Below, piece by piece: positions 1 to 9,540 of a stretch of DNA of 64,000 nucleotides (positions are counted from its first letter, which is position 1; the number at the start of each line of letters is the position of its first letter). The stretch comes from Intestinibacter bartlettii (GTDB lineage: Bacteria; Bacillota; Clostridia; Peptostreptococcales; Peptostreptococcaceae), in NCBI RefSeq assembly GCF_000154445.1, contig NZ_DS499569.1; one strand, given 5' to 3'. A program made the position numbers and the translations under genes. The notes below the pieces were generated by a model. That model made no database searches. It saw only the letters and a list, made by a program, of their open reading frames with translations, and was not told the origin of the DNA.

Positions 1-214
1 CCGTCATAAATAACGGGAAGTAGTTTTTTACGAAACTTGCAAAGCCCGACATATATACTTCTGTATAAGATGCCATTAGGTGGCTATCAAAACCAGTAGT
101 TACTATAAGTGTCAATAGCGCTACTATTGGTGCTGTGATTATTGTTGAATACCCTTTATATGCTAAAAACATAATGAGTACAAGTGATAAAATTAATCCT
201 ATGATGCTAAACAT
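1..214 (-). CDS. GntP-family permease, N-terminal part
   Basis: This is the first 71 codons of a membrane permease cut off by the window edge. The translation starts MFSIIGLILSLVLIMFLAYK and continues with hydrophobic helices, a YTEVYM segment and a FVKNYFPLF segment. That pattern is typical of the N-terminus of GntP-type H+/gluconate or related carboxylate symporters. The substrate cannot be told. The ATG is at 214-212; an in-frame stop lies three codons upstream, so this start is the only ATG option. The nearest good Shine-Dalgarno (AAAGGAG, about 243-249 on the minus strand) is separated from the ATG by a perfect hairpin (223-242). Confidence 0.75.
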   Translation of the reverse strand, partial: MFSIIGLILSLVLIMFLAYKGYSTIITAPIVALLTLIVTTGFDSHLMASYTEVYMSGFASFVKNYFPLFMT

Positions 215-222
215 TTTTATTT

Positions 223-242
223 AGTGTTGTATTAACAACACT
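223..242 (-). promoter_or_regulatory. Perfect hairpin between Shine-Dalgarno and start codon
   Basis: The arms AGTGTTGT and ACAACACT are exactly complementary around a 4-nt loop. On the minus strand the order is AAAGGAGT, hairpin, 8 spacer bases, ATG. If the RNA folds, the ribosome site is brought near the start codon; if a protein binds the DNA, it would be an operator in the leader. The structure is directly visible; its function is inferred. Confidence 0.5.
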
Positions 243-459
243 ACTCCTTTCATATTTCTTTTATATTTTATAAATTCCCCAATTTTTTTATATTTAATCT
301 ATTTTTCTAGGTTTAATCCTTAAAGATTTAAACTCACCTATGAAATTCTGTAATTTTAATATTTATCTCTATATTATCCAAAATATCCTGTTTGTAGTAA
401 ATGCATGTATATTCATCATAAATACAAATATCATTTTATTTTTAAATGTAGTTTATTTA

Positions 460-500
460 AAAATAAGCCAGAGAAATTTCAATAATCTCTGGCTTATTTT
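460..500 (-). terminator. Terminator after the Rieske/FAD gene
   Basis: A perfect 15-bp stem (460-474 with 486-500) with a 10-11 nt loop is followed on the minus strand by TTAAA after a T-rich arm. The surrounding 215-558 holds no convincing gene: it carries this terminator and the promoter/leader of the permease. A 61-codon plus-strand reading frame at 340-525 runs through the stem and is not credible. Confidence 0.8.
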
Positions 501-558
501 ACATTTTTGGGTGACAAATGGGTGACAAATCGATAAATTTACCTATTTTCTACCTGTT

Positions 559-2088
559 TTATACTAAATCAGGGTCAATATCATTATCCCCCATTCCAAG
601 CAATTTCAACGGTTTAAGCGCTGGTCCATTTAATATACTTCCGTCATAACTGAATCTAGAACCGTGACATGGACAATCCCAACTTTTTTCAAAACTGTTA
701 AACTTAAGTTCACATCCCAAGTGTGTACATGTTATATCTACCACATATAATTTACCATCTTTGTCTCTATATGCTCCGTACTTGTCGCCATTTATAATGA
801 CTACTTTGCCTTCGTCTTTTTCAACCTGGCAGTCTGTATGTCCTTTTTTCAGCTTACCTTTTATATAGTCATATGCAACAATACTATTTTCTTTTAAATA
901 TTTCATGTTTAGGTAACTGCCTGTTCTTGATGGGTTGAAAACTTCTTTGTATTTACATTCACCATTTGTAATTAAATCTTTAAAAATAATAGCTGCAACA
1001 GCAGATGTAGTTATTCCCCACTTGCAAAATCCTGTAGCAATATATAAATTATTTGTATTATTGTTTATATGACCAATATAAGGTATATTATCGGTAGTTA
1101 TATAATCTTGTGTAGACCATCTGTATTCTAACATACCTATTTTAAAGTTGTTTTTTGCAAATTCTACAATGCTACCAAATATCTTACATTCATCATCACA
1201 TTTTCCTGTTTTATGGTCAAACCCTCCACAAACTAAATAATCTCTATCATTTTCATGGTATACTCTTATTGTTTTAGATGGCTTTTCAACGTTTATATAC
1301 ATACCTTTTGCAATAGGTTTATTTAATTTCGAAAGTGTTAAATATGATCTATATGCCTGTTCTTTGCTAAAATAAAGTCCTAAAGAATCATGCCATGGGT
1401 TTGATGATGCTATTATTACTGTTTTTGCTTTGATTTCATTATCTCCATTTACCTTTGCTATATATTCATCCTTATCTGTATCAAGTCCTAAAACTGGAGT
1501 ATTTTCATATATAGACACACCTTTTTCACAAATTATTTGTGCTAACTTATTCATATATTTTTTAGAATCAAATTGCGCTTGATTATCTAGCTTTAATGCG
1601 CCTTTTATTTTTATAGGAAATCCCTCTATATTATTTAAATATTCATAAGGTATTCCTAATCTTTCACAAGCTTTATATTCTTTTTTAATTTCTTCTAGAC
1701 CTTCATCTTCTGTGGTAAATATGTAATTTGGTACTGTTTCAAAATTGCAATCAATATTATATTTTTGAACTATATCTTTTATTAATCTAAGACCTTCCTC
1801 ATTTGCTTCATAATATAATTTACTTGATTTATCTCCATATTTTTGGCTTATATAATCGTAAATCAAACCATGTGAAGATGTCACTTTCCCAGTATTTCTT
1901 CCCGAAGAACCGCTTCCGACTTTGTTTGCATCTACAATTACAATATTTGAACTTATATCGCTTAATAAGTAAGCCGTATGAAGCCCTGTAAGCCCTGCTC
2001 CTACAATTAAATATTCTACATCAATACTTTTATCTAAAGCGGAATAATCTTCACTTTCGTTATTTAATATCCAAAATGAATTTTCCAT
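559..2088 (-). CDS. FAD-dependent oxidoreductase with C-terminal Rieske [2Fe-2S] domain
   Basis: This protein is about 509 aa from the ATG at 2088 (SD AAAGG, 8 nt away); the reading frame extends three codons further to a GTG. The N-terminus has a Rossmann FAD motif (YLIVGAGLTGLHTAYLL) of the glycine oxidase/DadA class. The last 60 residues are a Rieske domain with CTHLGC and CPCHGS. In coordinates counted with the three-codon extension, the iron ligands are C457, H459, C475 and H478. Length and architecture match the YhfW-type family of Firmicutes, whose substrate is unknown to me. It is probably a cytosolic electron-transfer flavoenzyme. It stands alone between two terminators. Confidence 0.85.
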   Translation of the reverse strand: MENSFWILNNESEDYSALDKSIDVEYLIVGAGLTGLHTAYLLSDISSNIVIVDANKVGSGSSGRNTGKVTSSHGLIYDYISQKYGDKSSKLYYEANEEGLRLIKDIVQKYNIDCNFETVPNYIFTTEDEGLEEIKKEYKACERLGIPYEYLNNIEGFPIKIKGALKLDNQAQFDSKKYMNKLAQIICEKGVSIYENTPVLGLDTDKDEYIAKVNGDNEIKAKTVIIASSNPWHDSLGLYFSKEQAYRSYLTLSKLNKPIAKGMYINVEKPSKTIRVYHENDRDYLVCGGFDHKTGKCDDECKIFGSIVEFAKNNFKIGMLEYRWSTQDYITTDNIPYIGHINNNTNNLYIATGFCKWGITTSAVAAIIFKDLITNGECKYKEVFNPSRTGSYLNMKYLKENSIVAYDYIKGKLKKGHTDCQVEKDEGKVVIINGDKYGAYRDKDGKLYVVDITCTHLGCELKFNSFEKSWDCPCHGSRFSYDGSILNGPALKPLKLLGMGDNDIDPDLV

Positions 2089-2183
2089 AGTAAACACCTT
2101 TCTACATTAAAATTTATAATATACTAGTGTTTCCTATTTTTATATTTATATTTACAAAGTAAATAATTTTCTATTCAAAATAA

Positions 2184-2210
2184 GCTACCACGAGATATTC
2201 TCGTGGTAGC
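2184..2210 (-). terminator. Terminator of the fruK-fruA operon
   Basis: A perfect 12-bp stem (GCTACCACGAGA / TCTCGTGGTAGC) with a 3-nt loop is followed on the minus strand by TTATTTT. It lies 55 bp after the fruA stop. Confidence 0.9.
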
Positions 2211-2264
2211 AAGGGGTTGTGCTTATATATGGGTTAATCAATTTTTATATTGACTAAAATCTAA

Positions 2265-4238
2265 TTAATTTGCTTTTTTACTTTTTAGTAATCCTAATAT
2301 TACAGCTCCAACTATTGAACCTATTACTAATGCTACAAAGTACATTAGAGGGTTAGTTATAACTGGTAATATAAATATTCCACCGTGTGGAGCTCTAGAA
2401 CCACATCCAAATGCCATTGATAATGCTCCTGCTATTGCTGAACCTACTACGCAAGATGGTATTACTCTTGCTGGATCTCCTGCTGCAAATGGTATTGCAC
2501 CTTCTGTTATGAATGATAATCCCATTACATAGTTTACTATTCCTGATTTTCTTTCACTTTCAGTAAATTTATCTTTGAACAATGTAGTTGCAAGCGCTAT
2601 TGCTAGAGGAGGAACCATACCTCCTATCATAACTGCAGCCATTATTGCAAATTGTTCTGGACCTGCATTTGCAACTGTAAGTTGTGCAGTACCAAATACA
2701 TATGCTGCTTTGTTGAATGGTCCACCCATATCAACTGCCATCATTGCCGCTAAAATTGCTCCTAATAATATTTGACTACTTCCACTCATTGATGATAAGA
2801 AGTTGTTAAGTCCTGTATTTATTGCACCCATTATTGGGTTAACAGCCATCATAAATATTGCCATTAGTAATATTCCAAACACTGGATAAAGTAAAACTGG
2901 TTTTATACCTTCAAGTGATGCTGGCAATTTAGAGAATATCTTTTTAAGTAATAATACTAGATAACCTGCTACAAAACCTGCTAGTAAAGCCCCTAAGAAA
3001 CCTGAGCTTACTGGGTTAGAATTGGCAAAATCCATTACATTATTAAATGTATATCCATCTTTTGCAATAACTCCACCTACAAAACCTACTGCTAAACCAG
3101 GTCTATCAGCTATACTCATTGCTATATAACCTGCTAATATAGGTAGCATAAATCCAAACGCTTGCTCACCGACTGTTTTGAAAAATGCTGCCATAGGAGT
3201 GTTTTTACCGAAGTTTGCTGGGTTTATGCTGTAATCATCTAATAAGAATGCTATTGCTATTAATATACCTCCACCTACAACAAATGGTAACATGTGAGAT
3301 ACACCGTTCATTAAGTCTTTATAGAATTTTCTTCCTAAACTTTCTTCTTCATTTGCGCTTTCTTCTGAGTCATTAGCTGTACTATCTGCATGATATATTG
3401 GAGCATCACCTTTTACTGCTCTGTCTAATAATTCATCTGCTTTATGTATTCCATCTGCAACTTTAGTTATTATAACTTTTTTACCGTCAAATCTATTCAT
3501 TTCAACTTTTTTGTCTGCCGCAACTATTATACATTTTGCATGTTCTATTTCTTCTTTTGTTAAAGCATTTTTAACTCCGCCAGAACCGTTAGTTTCAACT
3601 TTTACTGTTATTCCTTTTTCTGCACCTTTGTTGTTTAAACTTTCTGCTGCCATAAATGTATGAGCTATACCTGTTGGACAAGCAGTAACTGCTAAAACTT
3701 CTGGATATTTGCTATCTTTTTGAATATCTTGAGCTTTGCTATTGTCTTCAACAACTTCTTCTTTTTGTTCTTCTGGGAATTTTTCAGTTTCTTTTTTATC
3801 TATTAATTCTAAAAATTCATCAACACTTTTTGCATCTATTAAGCTATTTTTAAATTCTTCGTCCATTAATATTGTTGATAATCTTGATAATACTTCTAAG
3901 TGTGTATTATTCGCTCCATCCGGTGCCGCTATCATAAAGAATAAATTAGACAAACTTCCATCAAATGCTTCATAATCTATTCCTTCTTTTGTTACCCCTG
4001 CCCCCAAACAAGCTTTTTTAACTGCTTTTGTTTTAGCATGTGGAATTGCGATTCCTTCACCTACTGCAGTGGTACTTAGTTCTTCACGAGCTAGGATAGC
4101 TTCTTTATATTCATCTTTATTATTTAAATTTCCACTTGCATTTACTAAATCAACCATTTCATCTATTACTTCTGGTTTAGTTTTAGATGAAAGATTTAGT
4201 TTTATAGATTCTTTTGATAATAAATCTGTAATTCTCAT
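2265..4238 (-). CDS. fruA: PTS fructose transporter subunit IIABC
   Basis: This 657-aa, full-length fused permease phosphorylates fructose to fructose-1-phosphate during uptake. Domain order is EIIA (about 1-150, phosphohistidine H67 in AIPHAK), EIIB (about 180-280, phosphocysteine C187 in VTACPTGIAHTF), a charged linker, then the EIIC membrane domain from about 310 with roughly ten hydrophobic helices. It follows fruK with a 29-bp gap and is the last gene of the operon. Start ATG 4238 has GGAGT upstream. The specificity call rests on the FruA-type domain order and the adjacent 1-phosphofructokinase. Confidence 0.95.
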   Translation of the reverse strand: MRITDLLSKESIKLNLSSKTKPEVIDEMVDLVNASGNLNNKDEYKEAILAREELSTTAVGEGIAIPHAKTKAVKKACLGAGVTKEGIDYEAFDGSLSNLFFMIAAPDGANNTHLEVLSRLSTILMDEEFKNSLIDAKSVDEFLELIDKKETEKFPEEQKEEVVEDNSKAQDIQKDSKYPEVLAVTACPTGIAHTFMAAESLNNKGAEKGITVKVETNGSGGVKNALTKEEIEHAKCIIVAADKKVEMNRFDGKKVIITKVADGIHKADELLDRAVKGDAPIYHADSTANDSEESANEEESLGRKFYKDLMNGVSHMLPFVVGGGILIAIAFLLDDYSINPANFGKNTPMAAFFKTVGEQAFGFMLPILAGYIAMSIADRPGLAVGFVGGVIAKDGYTFNNVMDFANSNPVSSGFLGALLAGFVAGYLVLLLKKIFSKLPASLEGIKPVLLYPVFGILLMAIFMMAVNPIMGAINTGLNNFLSSMSGSSQILLGAILAAMMAVDMGGPFNKAAYVFGTAQLTVANAGPEQFAIMAAVMIGGMVPPLAIALATTLFKDKFTESERKSGIVNYVMGLSFITEGAIPFAAGDPARVIPSCVVGSAIAGALSMAFGCGSRAPHGGIFILPVITNPLMYFVALVIGSIVGAVILGLLKSKKAN

Positions 4239-4267
4239 AACTCCTACTCCTTTTTTTAATCTATTTA

Positions 4268-5188
4268 TTACTTAATTTTTTCAATTTTTATTTCGTCTAC
4301 TAATTTATCTATAAATTCTCTTGTAGCTAAGTCAGAAGAAAATGCTGTCGCTCCCCCACTTGCTGCACCTAATCTAAGTGCTTCTTCATAGCTATTTGAT
4401 TTTAAGTATCCAGCTATAAATCCGGCTACCATTGAATCTCCTGCTCCAACTGAATTTACAACTTCACCTTTTGCTACACTACTAGCAAATACTTCATCAT
4501 TTTCAGTTACTAATAAAGCTCCATCTTTTCCCATAGATATTAAAACATTTTGAGCACCCATTTCTTTTAATTTTCTAGCATAAAAAACTACATCTTCTGT
4601 ACTATTTAATTCTACATTAAACATTTCAGCTAATTCATGATTATTTGGTTTTATTAAAAATGGTTTATATTTTAAAACATTTAAAAGTAAGTTTTTAGTC
4701 GCATCGACAATAACTTTTATATCCCTGTCTTCTACTTTTTTCATTATACTTTCGTATAATCTCTCATCTAAACATGATGGTATACTTCCTGATAATATTA
4801 ATATATCTCCATCTACTAATTTATCTATAACCTTATAAAATTGATTTAATTCTTCTTCGCTGATTTTTGGACCTTGTCCATTTATTTCTGTTTCTTCTTC
4901 GCTTTTTACTTTTACATTAATTCTTGTAAAGCCTTCTTTAACTTTTATAAAGTCTGATTTTAAGTTTAATTCTTGTAGTGAATTTATTATGTAATCCCCA
5001 GTAAATCCGCTTACAAATCCTAATGCTATATTGTCATTATCTAAACTTTTTAATATTCTAGTTACATTAATACCCTTTCCGCCTGGATATACATGTTCTT
5101 CATTAACTCTATTTATATTTCCAGTTGTCAATTTATCAACTTTTATAACATAATCTATTGATGGATTTAAAGTTACTGTATATATCAT
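4268..5188 (-). CDS. fruK: 1-phosphofructokinase (PfkB family)
   Basis: This 306-aa sugar kinase phosphorylates fructose-1-phosphate to fructose-1,6-bisphosphate. It has the PfkB signatures GGKGINVTRIL near residue 40 and GAGDSMVAGFIAGY near residue 250, including the catalytic Asp in GAGD. The start ATG 5188 has AAAGGAGG eight bases upstream. It is cotranscribed with fruA and preceded by a leader with a terminator-like hairpin (5295-5322). Confidence 0.95.
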   Translation of the reverse strand: MIYTVTLNPSIDYVIKVDKLTTGNINRVNEEHVYPGGKGINVTRILKSLDNDNIALGFVSGFTGDYIINSLQELNLKSDFIKVKEGFTRINVKVKSEEETEINGQGPKISEEELNQFYKVIDKLVDGDILILSGSIPSCLDERLYESIMKKVEDRDIKVIVDATKNLLLNVLKYKPFLIKPNNHELAEMFNVELNSTEDVVFYARKLKEMGAQNVLISMGKDGALLVTENDEVFASSVAKGEVVNSVGAGDSMVAGFIAGYLKSNSYEEALRLGAASGGATAFSSDLATREFIDKLVDEIKIEKIK

Positions 5189-5294
5189 CTACAAACCTCC
5201 TTTATATTATTAGTGCTCATTTTTTTGTTTTTTATTATATTTGTTTATCTTATGCTTTAATAATAAACTAAAAATACGTTTTCAAAAAGCCAAA

Positions 5295-5322
5295 AAATTT
5301 CTCTTAGTTAAAAGAGAAATTT
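5295..5322 (-). terminator. Hairpin with T-tract in the fruK upstream region
   Basis: An 11-bp perfect stem (AAATTTCTCTT / AAGAGAAATTT) with a 6-nt loop is followed on the minus strand by a run of T. It sits about 107 bp upstream of fruK and downstream of a second hairpin. It is either a second terminator of the regulator gene or an attenuator in the fruK leader. Confidence 0.55.
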
Positions 5323-5344
5323 ATCATTTTTTGTTATTAAATAT

Positions 5345-5391
5345 AAAGCCAATAAAAATCATGTACTCTATTATCGATTTTTATTGGCTTT
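5345..5391 (-). terminator. Terminator after the PRD regulator
   Basis: A perfect 16-bp stem (5345-5360 with 5376-5391) lies 28 bp after the regulator stop codon. The tract after it on the minus strand (ATATTTAAT) is a weak T-run. Confidence 0.65.
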
Positions 5392-5418
5392 ATTATAACA
5401 GTAAATCAAATTTATTTA

Positions 5419-7188
5419 TTAAAACATCTTTGTAAATTTTTCATAGTTCTTATTTTCGCAAATACTTATAACTTTAGATACTGAACCTACTTGTTTATAT
5501 ATTGCAGAAAATAATTTTTCATAATCGAATATTTCATCTTTGTCGATAGCTAAAATTAAAATCAGTCTTACATCTCCCAAAGTCCAATGTATTGGCTTTT
5601 TTAATATTCCAACTGCAATTTTATTTTTTAAAATTTTTCCATTAGCCCCATGTGGAAGTGCTACCATATTTCCAATTTCAGTTGTCGCTATTTTTTCTCT
5701 ATCGAAAAATGAGTTTTTCATATCACTATCGATTACACCTTTATTTAAAAGCTCATCTCCCATAAATTCTATTACTTCTTCTTTTGTTTTAAATTTTAAA
5801 TCAGTAAAAAATAAATCCCTATCGAACAAATCTTTAACTTCGACTTCTTTATATTTCTTTCCTGTCTTCATAAATTTTTCGATTATTTTTACCTCATTGT
5901 CATTTAAAAGAGGAGATACTGTTATAACTGGTACTCTATCAAATTTTATATCGACTGTAGAAATAATAAAATCTACTTCCATAGCATTTATGTAATCTAT
6001 TAAATACGCTGGTATTATTTTTACTATTTTTATTTTATCTTCAAATAAATATTCTAATTTATTTTTAACCAACATCGATGTTCCTATCCCAGATACACAT
6101 ACTATTATTACTTTAAAAACTTTTTTCTTTTGGTTATGTTCAGCTCTTTCTATAGCCCCTCCAACATGCACCGCTATATTTGAGATTTCTTCATCATCTA
6201 ACTTTAAATCAAGCTCTTCTTCTATAGTTTTTTTCGCTATTTTTCCTAACTCATAAGCATACGGATATTTTATTCTTATATCTATAGGCAAAACACCATA
6301 TTGATTTATTCCGAGCTTCATCTTTTTATATATACTATTTATATGATTATAAAGACATTTTTCAAAAACTTCGTCATTACTTATATCTATAGAAGTCGCT
6401 ATTTTTAAGTTTTTGCAGAATTTTTTTATTGCTCTTATTATTTTTTCTTTATTTTTGTCATCATTCATTATAAGTTCTCGTTGAACTATATACTCTTTTA
6501 TATAGCTACTTATAAAGTCATTTTCATCAGTATCACTTCTGCTTAATTTTATAAATATTATGCTACATAAATTTTTAAACTCTGTATCACTGAGAACTAA
6601 GTGTTCACGACTTAACATACTTAGTATTATATTTTTTAGGTTAAACATATTATTTTTAACTTGATCAGTTAAAAAGTCTTTTAAACTAAGTTCGTTGTCT
6701 TTCTTTGAACATATATCTAATATAAAATTAACTATGTCATCTTCATCAGCATCTATGCCGATTCCTTGCTTATGTTTTGATACAACAGAAATATTGTATT
6801 TTTTTAAAATTGATTTTACTTCTTTTAAATCATTTTTAACTGTTGAAACGCTTATATACATTGAATCTGCTAATTCTTCTAGCTTTACAGTATTATCTTG
6901 TTTATTTGTTAAGTTTATTAAACTTTTTATAATATAATCAATTCTATCTACATTTCCTAAATATGGACTTGGAATAGTAATATGATCAAATGAGCCTTCT
7001 ATTTTATAACCTATTCCTCGAATTGATACAATCTTCCCATCTTTACTGTTTTTATTTATATCTTTAATTTCGCTTTGTATTGTCTTTGTAGAACATCCAA
7101 TCTCTTCACTAAGAGCTAAACTACTAACAGGATCATGAGAATTTTTTAATATTTCAATTATATTTAAGGCCCTTACACTGTAAATAAT
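5419..7188 (-). CDS. PRD-containing PTS transcriptional regulator (LicR/MtlR type), probable AUU start
   Basis: The frame stays open far upstream of its first ATG (6861). The extra 109 codons encode a helix-turn-helix (SVRALNIIEIL..., SSLALSEEIGCSTKTIQSEI), so the true protein is about 589 aa. No ATG, GTG or TTG occurs in frame between an upstream TAG (7216-7218) and 6861. A strong AAGGGGGAG precedes ATT codons at 7188 and 7185, so initiation at AUU is the best reading. Domains in order: HTHs, PRD modules in the middle, an EIIB-like domain (VIIVCVSGIGTSML) and a C-terminal EIIA-like domain (ALPHG). It probably activates the fructose genes downstream according to PTS phosphorylation. The start could also reflect a sequence error. 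Confidence 0.8.
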   Translation of the reverse strand: MIYSVRALNIIEILKNSHDPVSSLALSEEIGCSTKTIQSEIKDINKNSKDGKIVSIRGIGYKIEGSFDHITIPSPYLGNVDRIDYIIKSLINLTNKQDNTVKLEELADSMYISVSTVKNDLKEVKSILKKYNISVVSKHKQGIGIDADEDDIVNFILDICSKKDNELSLKDFLTDQVKNNMFNLKNIILSMLSREHLVLSDTEFKNLCSIIFIKLSRSDTDENDFISSYIKEYIVQRELIMNDDKNKEKIIRAIKKFCKNLKIATSIDISNDEVFEKCLYNHINSIYKKMKLGINQYGVLPIDIRIKYPYAYELGKIAKKTIEEELDLKLDDEEISNIAVHVGGAIERAEHNQKKKVFKVIIVCVSGIGTSMLVKNKLEYLFEDKIKIVKIIPAYLIDYINAMEVDFIISTVDIKFDRVPVITVSPLLNDNEVKIIEKFMKTGKKYKEVEVKDLFDRDLFFTDLKFKTKEEVIEFMGDELLNKGVIDSDMKNSFFDREKIATTEIGNMVALPHGANGKILKNKIAVGILKKPIHWTLGDVRLILILAIDKDEIFDYEKLFSAIYKQVGSVSKVISICENKNYEKFTKMF

Positions 7189-7240
7189 TAAAATCTCCCC
7201 CTTATAAACTAAGTCCTATTTCTTCCCTTTAAAACTTAAA

Positions 7241-9355
7241 TTATTTCTTTTTTAAATTAGCAAGTGCTGCGAAAGGATTATTAAATACTTCTTGGTCTTT
7301 ATTTTGATTTTTTAAGTATTTATTTATATCCTTTTTAGATGCCTTCCCTTTTTCCTCAGATTTTCTTTTGTTAAATGAAGAAAGTTTTTCTCTATATCCA
7401 CAACTACATGTAAATATTTTTCCTTCACCCTCTCCTTTTAATTCAAGTCTCTTATGGCAATTTGGACATCTTGCATTTGTAGTTTGTGAAATTAATTTTC
7501 TAGTATTACATTCTCTATCTTCACATACTAGCATCTTTCCTCTTTTGCCGTTTACTTCTAACATGAATTTACCACAGTTTGGACATTTATTTCTAGTTAA
7601 ATTATCATGTTTAAATTTATTTTCACTATTTTTAATTTCTTTTACAATAGTTTTTGAATAATTTTTCATTTGATTTATAAAATCATTCTTTTTACTCTTT
7701 CCTTTTGATATATCTGTAAGTGTTTTTTCCCACTTAGCTGTTAATTCTGGACTTTTTAAATCAGCCGGTGCTAAATCTAAAAGTTGTCTACCTTTTGATG
7801 TTATATGAATTTCTTTATTTTTCATCTCTACAAAGAATGAATTAAATAACTTTTCGATTATGTCTGCTCTTGTTGCAACAGTTCCAAGATTATTTTTTTC
7901 CATTTCTGTAAGTAAAGTTGCTTCGTTTAAGTATGAAGGTGGATTAGTCTTTTTGCTTTCTATTTTTACACTTTCTACATTTAAAACTTCACCTACATTT
8001 ACATCTATTATACCGTCATATGTTTCATCGTCATCTGCAGTATAATTTTCTCTCCAACCTAATTTATTTATTTTATTTCCCTTAGCTATAAATGTCTCTC
8101 CTTCACAAACTCCTTTTATAGTCGTTTGTTCATATTCAAATGGAGGACATAATACGCTTAAAAATCTTTTGACTACTAAGTCATAAATTTTTCTTTCTTT
8201 ATCAGATAAATCTCCTAAAAATACTCTTTCTTCTGTTGGAATTATAGCGTGGTGATCTGAAACCTTTGAATTATCCACAAAAGATTTATTAGGTTTTATC
8301 TTTGTTTTTAATAGTTTCATACATACTTTTGAGTATTCACTAGTGTTTACTGCTTTTATTCTATCTTTTAGAGTATCTACTATATCATCTGTAAGATATC
8401 TTGAATCCGTTCTTGGGTATGTAAGTACTTTGTGATGCTCGTACAATTTTTGCATAATAGATAAAGTTTCTTTTGCTGAATATCCAAATATCTTATTGGC
8501 ATCTCTTTGTAGTTCAGTTAAATCATAAAGAGCTGGTGAATACTTTTTCTTATTAGATTTTTTAACATCAACTATTTTTAAATCTTTGTTACTTACTTTT
8601 TTCTTTATATTTTCAATTTTATCTTTATTAAAAGTCGATGTAGAATTATTTCTATCATGCCAAGATAATTTCAAATAACTTCCACCTTTTTCTGTCAATA
8701 CATCTAATGTGTAGTAATCTTTTGGCTTAAAGTTTCTTATTTCATCTTCTCTTTTTGATATAATAGCTAAAGTTGGAGTTTGAACTCTACCACAAGATAA
8801 ACTTGCATTATATTTTGTTGTAAGTGCTCTAGTTGCATTTATTCCGACTATCCAGTCTGCTTCTGCTCTTGCTATTGCTGAATAGTAAAGATTGTTATAA
8901 TCTCTTCCATCTCTTAATTTAGTAAAACCTTCTTTAATAGCCTTATCTGTACTTGAAGATATCCAAAGACGTTTAATAGGCTTTTTAATATGAGCTTTTT
9001 CGATTATCCATCTTGCAACTAGCTCTCCTTCACGCCCTGCATCAGTTGCTATAACAACTTCCTCTACATCATTTCTATTTAACTGAGCTTTTACAGTATT
9101 AAATTGTTTTGAAGTTTTCTTTATTACAACTGTTTTTAATTCTTTCGGAAGTATTGGTAAATCATTCATCTCCCAAGATTTATATTTTTTATCGTAAGTT
9201 TCTGGGTCAGCTAAGGTAACTAAATGACCTAGAGCCCATGTAACTATATATTTACTACCTTCAATATATCCATTCTTTTCATTTTTACAACCTAAAACCC
9301 TTGCTATATCTCTTCCAACTGAGGGTTTTTCGGCTAAAACTAATATTTTTCCCAT
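7241..9355 (-). CDS. topB: DNA topoisomerase III (type IA)
   Basis: This 704-aa enzyme relaxes or decatenates DNA by single-strand passage. It has an N-terminal Toprim domain (KILVLAEKPSVGRDIARVLG; DAGREGE acidic site) and the catalytic-tyrosine motif YPRTDSRYL in the middle third. Its C-terminal part has two zinc-ribbon pairs (CPNCGKF...CEDREC and CPNCHKR...CSCG). Start ATG 9355 follows AGAAAGG. A second type IA topoisomerase begins at 62712, and the two proteins differ in sequence. Confidence 0.95.
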   Translation of the reverse strand: MGKILVLAEKPSVGRDIARVLGCKNEKNGYIEGSKYIVTWALGHLVTLADPETYDKKYKSWEMNDLPILPKELKTVVIKKTSKQFNTVKAQLNRNDVEEVVIATDAGREGELVARWIIEKAHIKKPIKRLWISSSTDKAIKEGFTKLRDGRDYNNLYYSAIARAEADWIVGINATRALTTKYNASLSCGRVQTPTLAIISKREDEIRNFKPKDYYTLDVLTEKGGSYLKLSWHDRNNSTSTFNKDKIENIKKKVSNKDLKIVDVKKSNKKKYSPALYDLTELQRDANKIFGYSAKETLSIMQKLYEHHKVLTYPRTDSRYLTDDIVDTLKDRIKAVNTSEYSKVCMKLLKTKIKPNKSFVDNSKVSDHHAIIPTEERVFLGDLSDKERKIYDLVVKRFLSVLCPPFEYEQTTIKGVCEGETFIAKGNKINKLGWRENYTADDDETYDGIIDVNVGEVLNVESVKIESKKTNPPSYLNEATLLTEMEKNNLGTVATRADIIEKLFNSFFVEMKNKEIHITSKGRQLLDLAPADLKSPELTAKWEKTLTDISKGKSKKNDFINQMKNYSKTIVKEIKNSENKFKHDNLTRNKCPNCGKFMLEVNGKRGKMLVCEDRECNTRKLISQTTNARCPNCHKRLELKGEGEGKIFTCSCGYREKLSSFNKRKSEEKGKASKKDINKYLKNQNKDQEVFNNPFAALANLKKK

Positions 9356-9540
9356 ATTGTGTCCTTTCTAAAAAGTTCCAATTCGCATATTTTTTAATGA
9401 ATATAATTTACTTTTCGTTATAAACATCTTAAATCTATGAAATTGTGTTTTATTAGTATATATTAACACTTTCAGAGTATTTTTGTATATATTATTACAA
9501 TGAGATTTTTATACAATATTTCCCACATATCTATAGATAT

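Noticed and set aside
340..525. 61-codon plus-strand reading frame near the left end
   Set aside because: It runs through a perfect terminator stem, has no ribosome site and a random composition.
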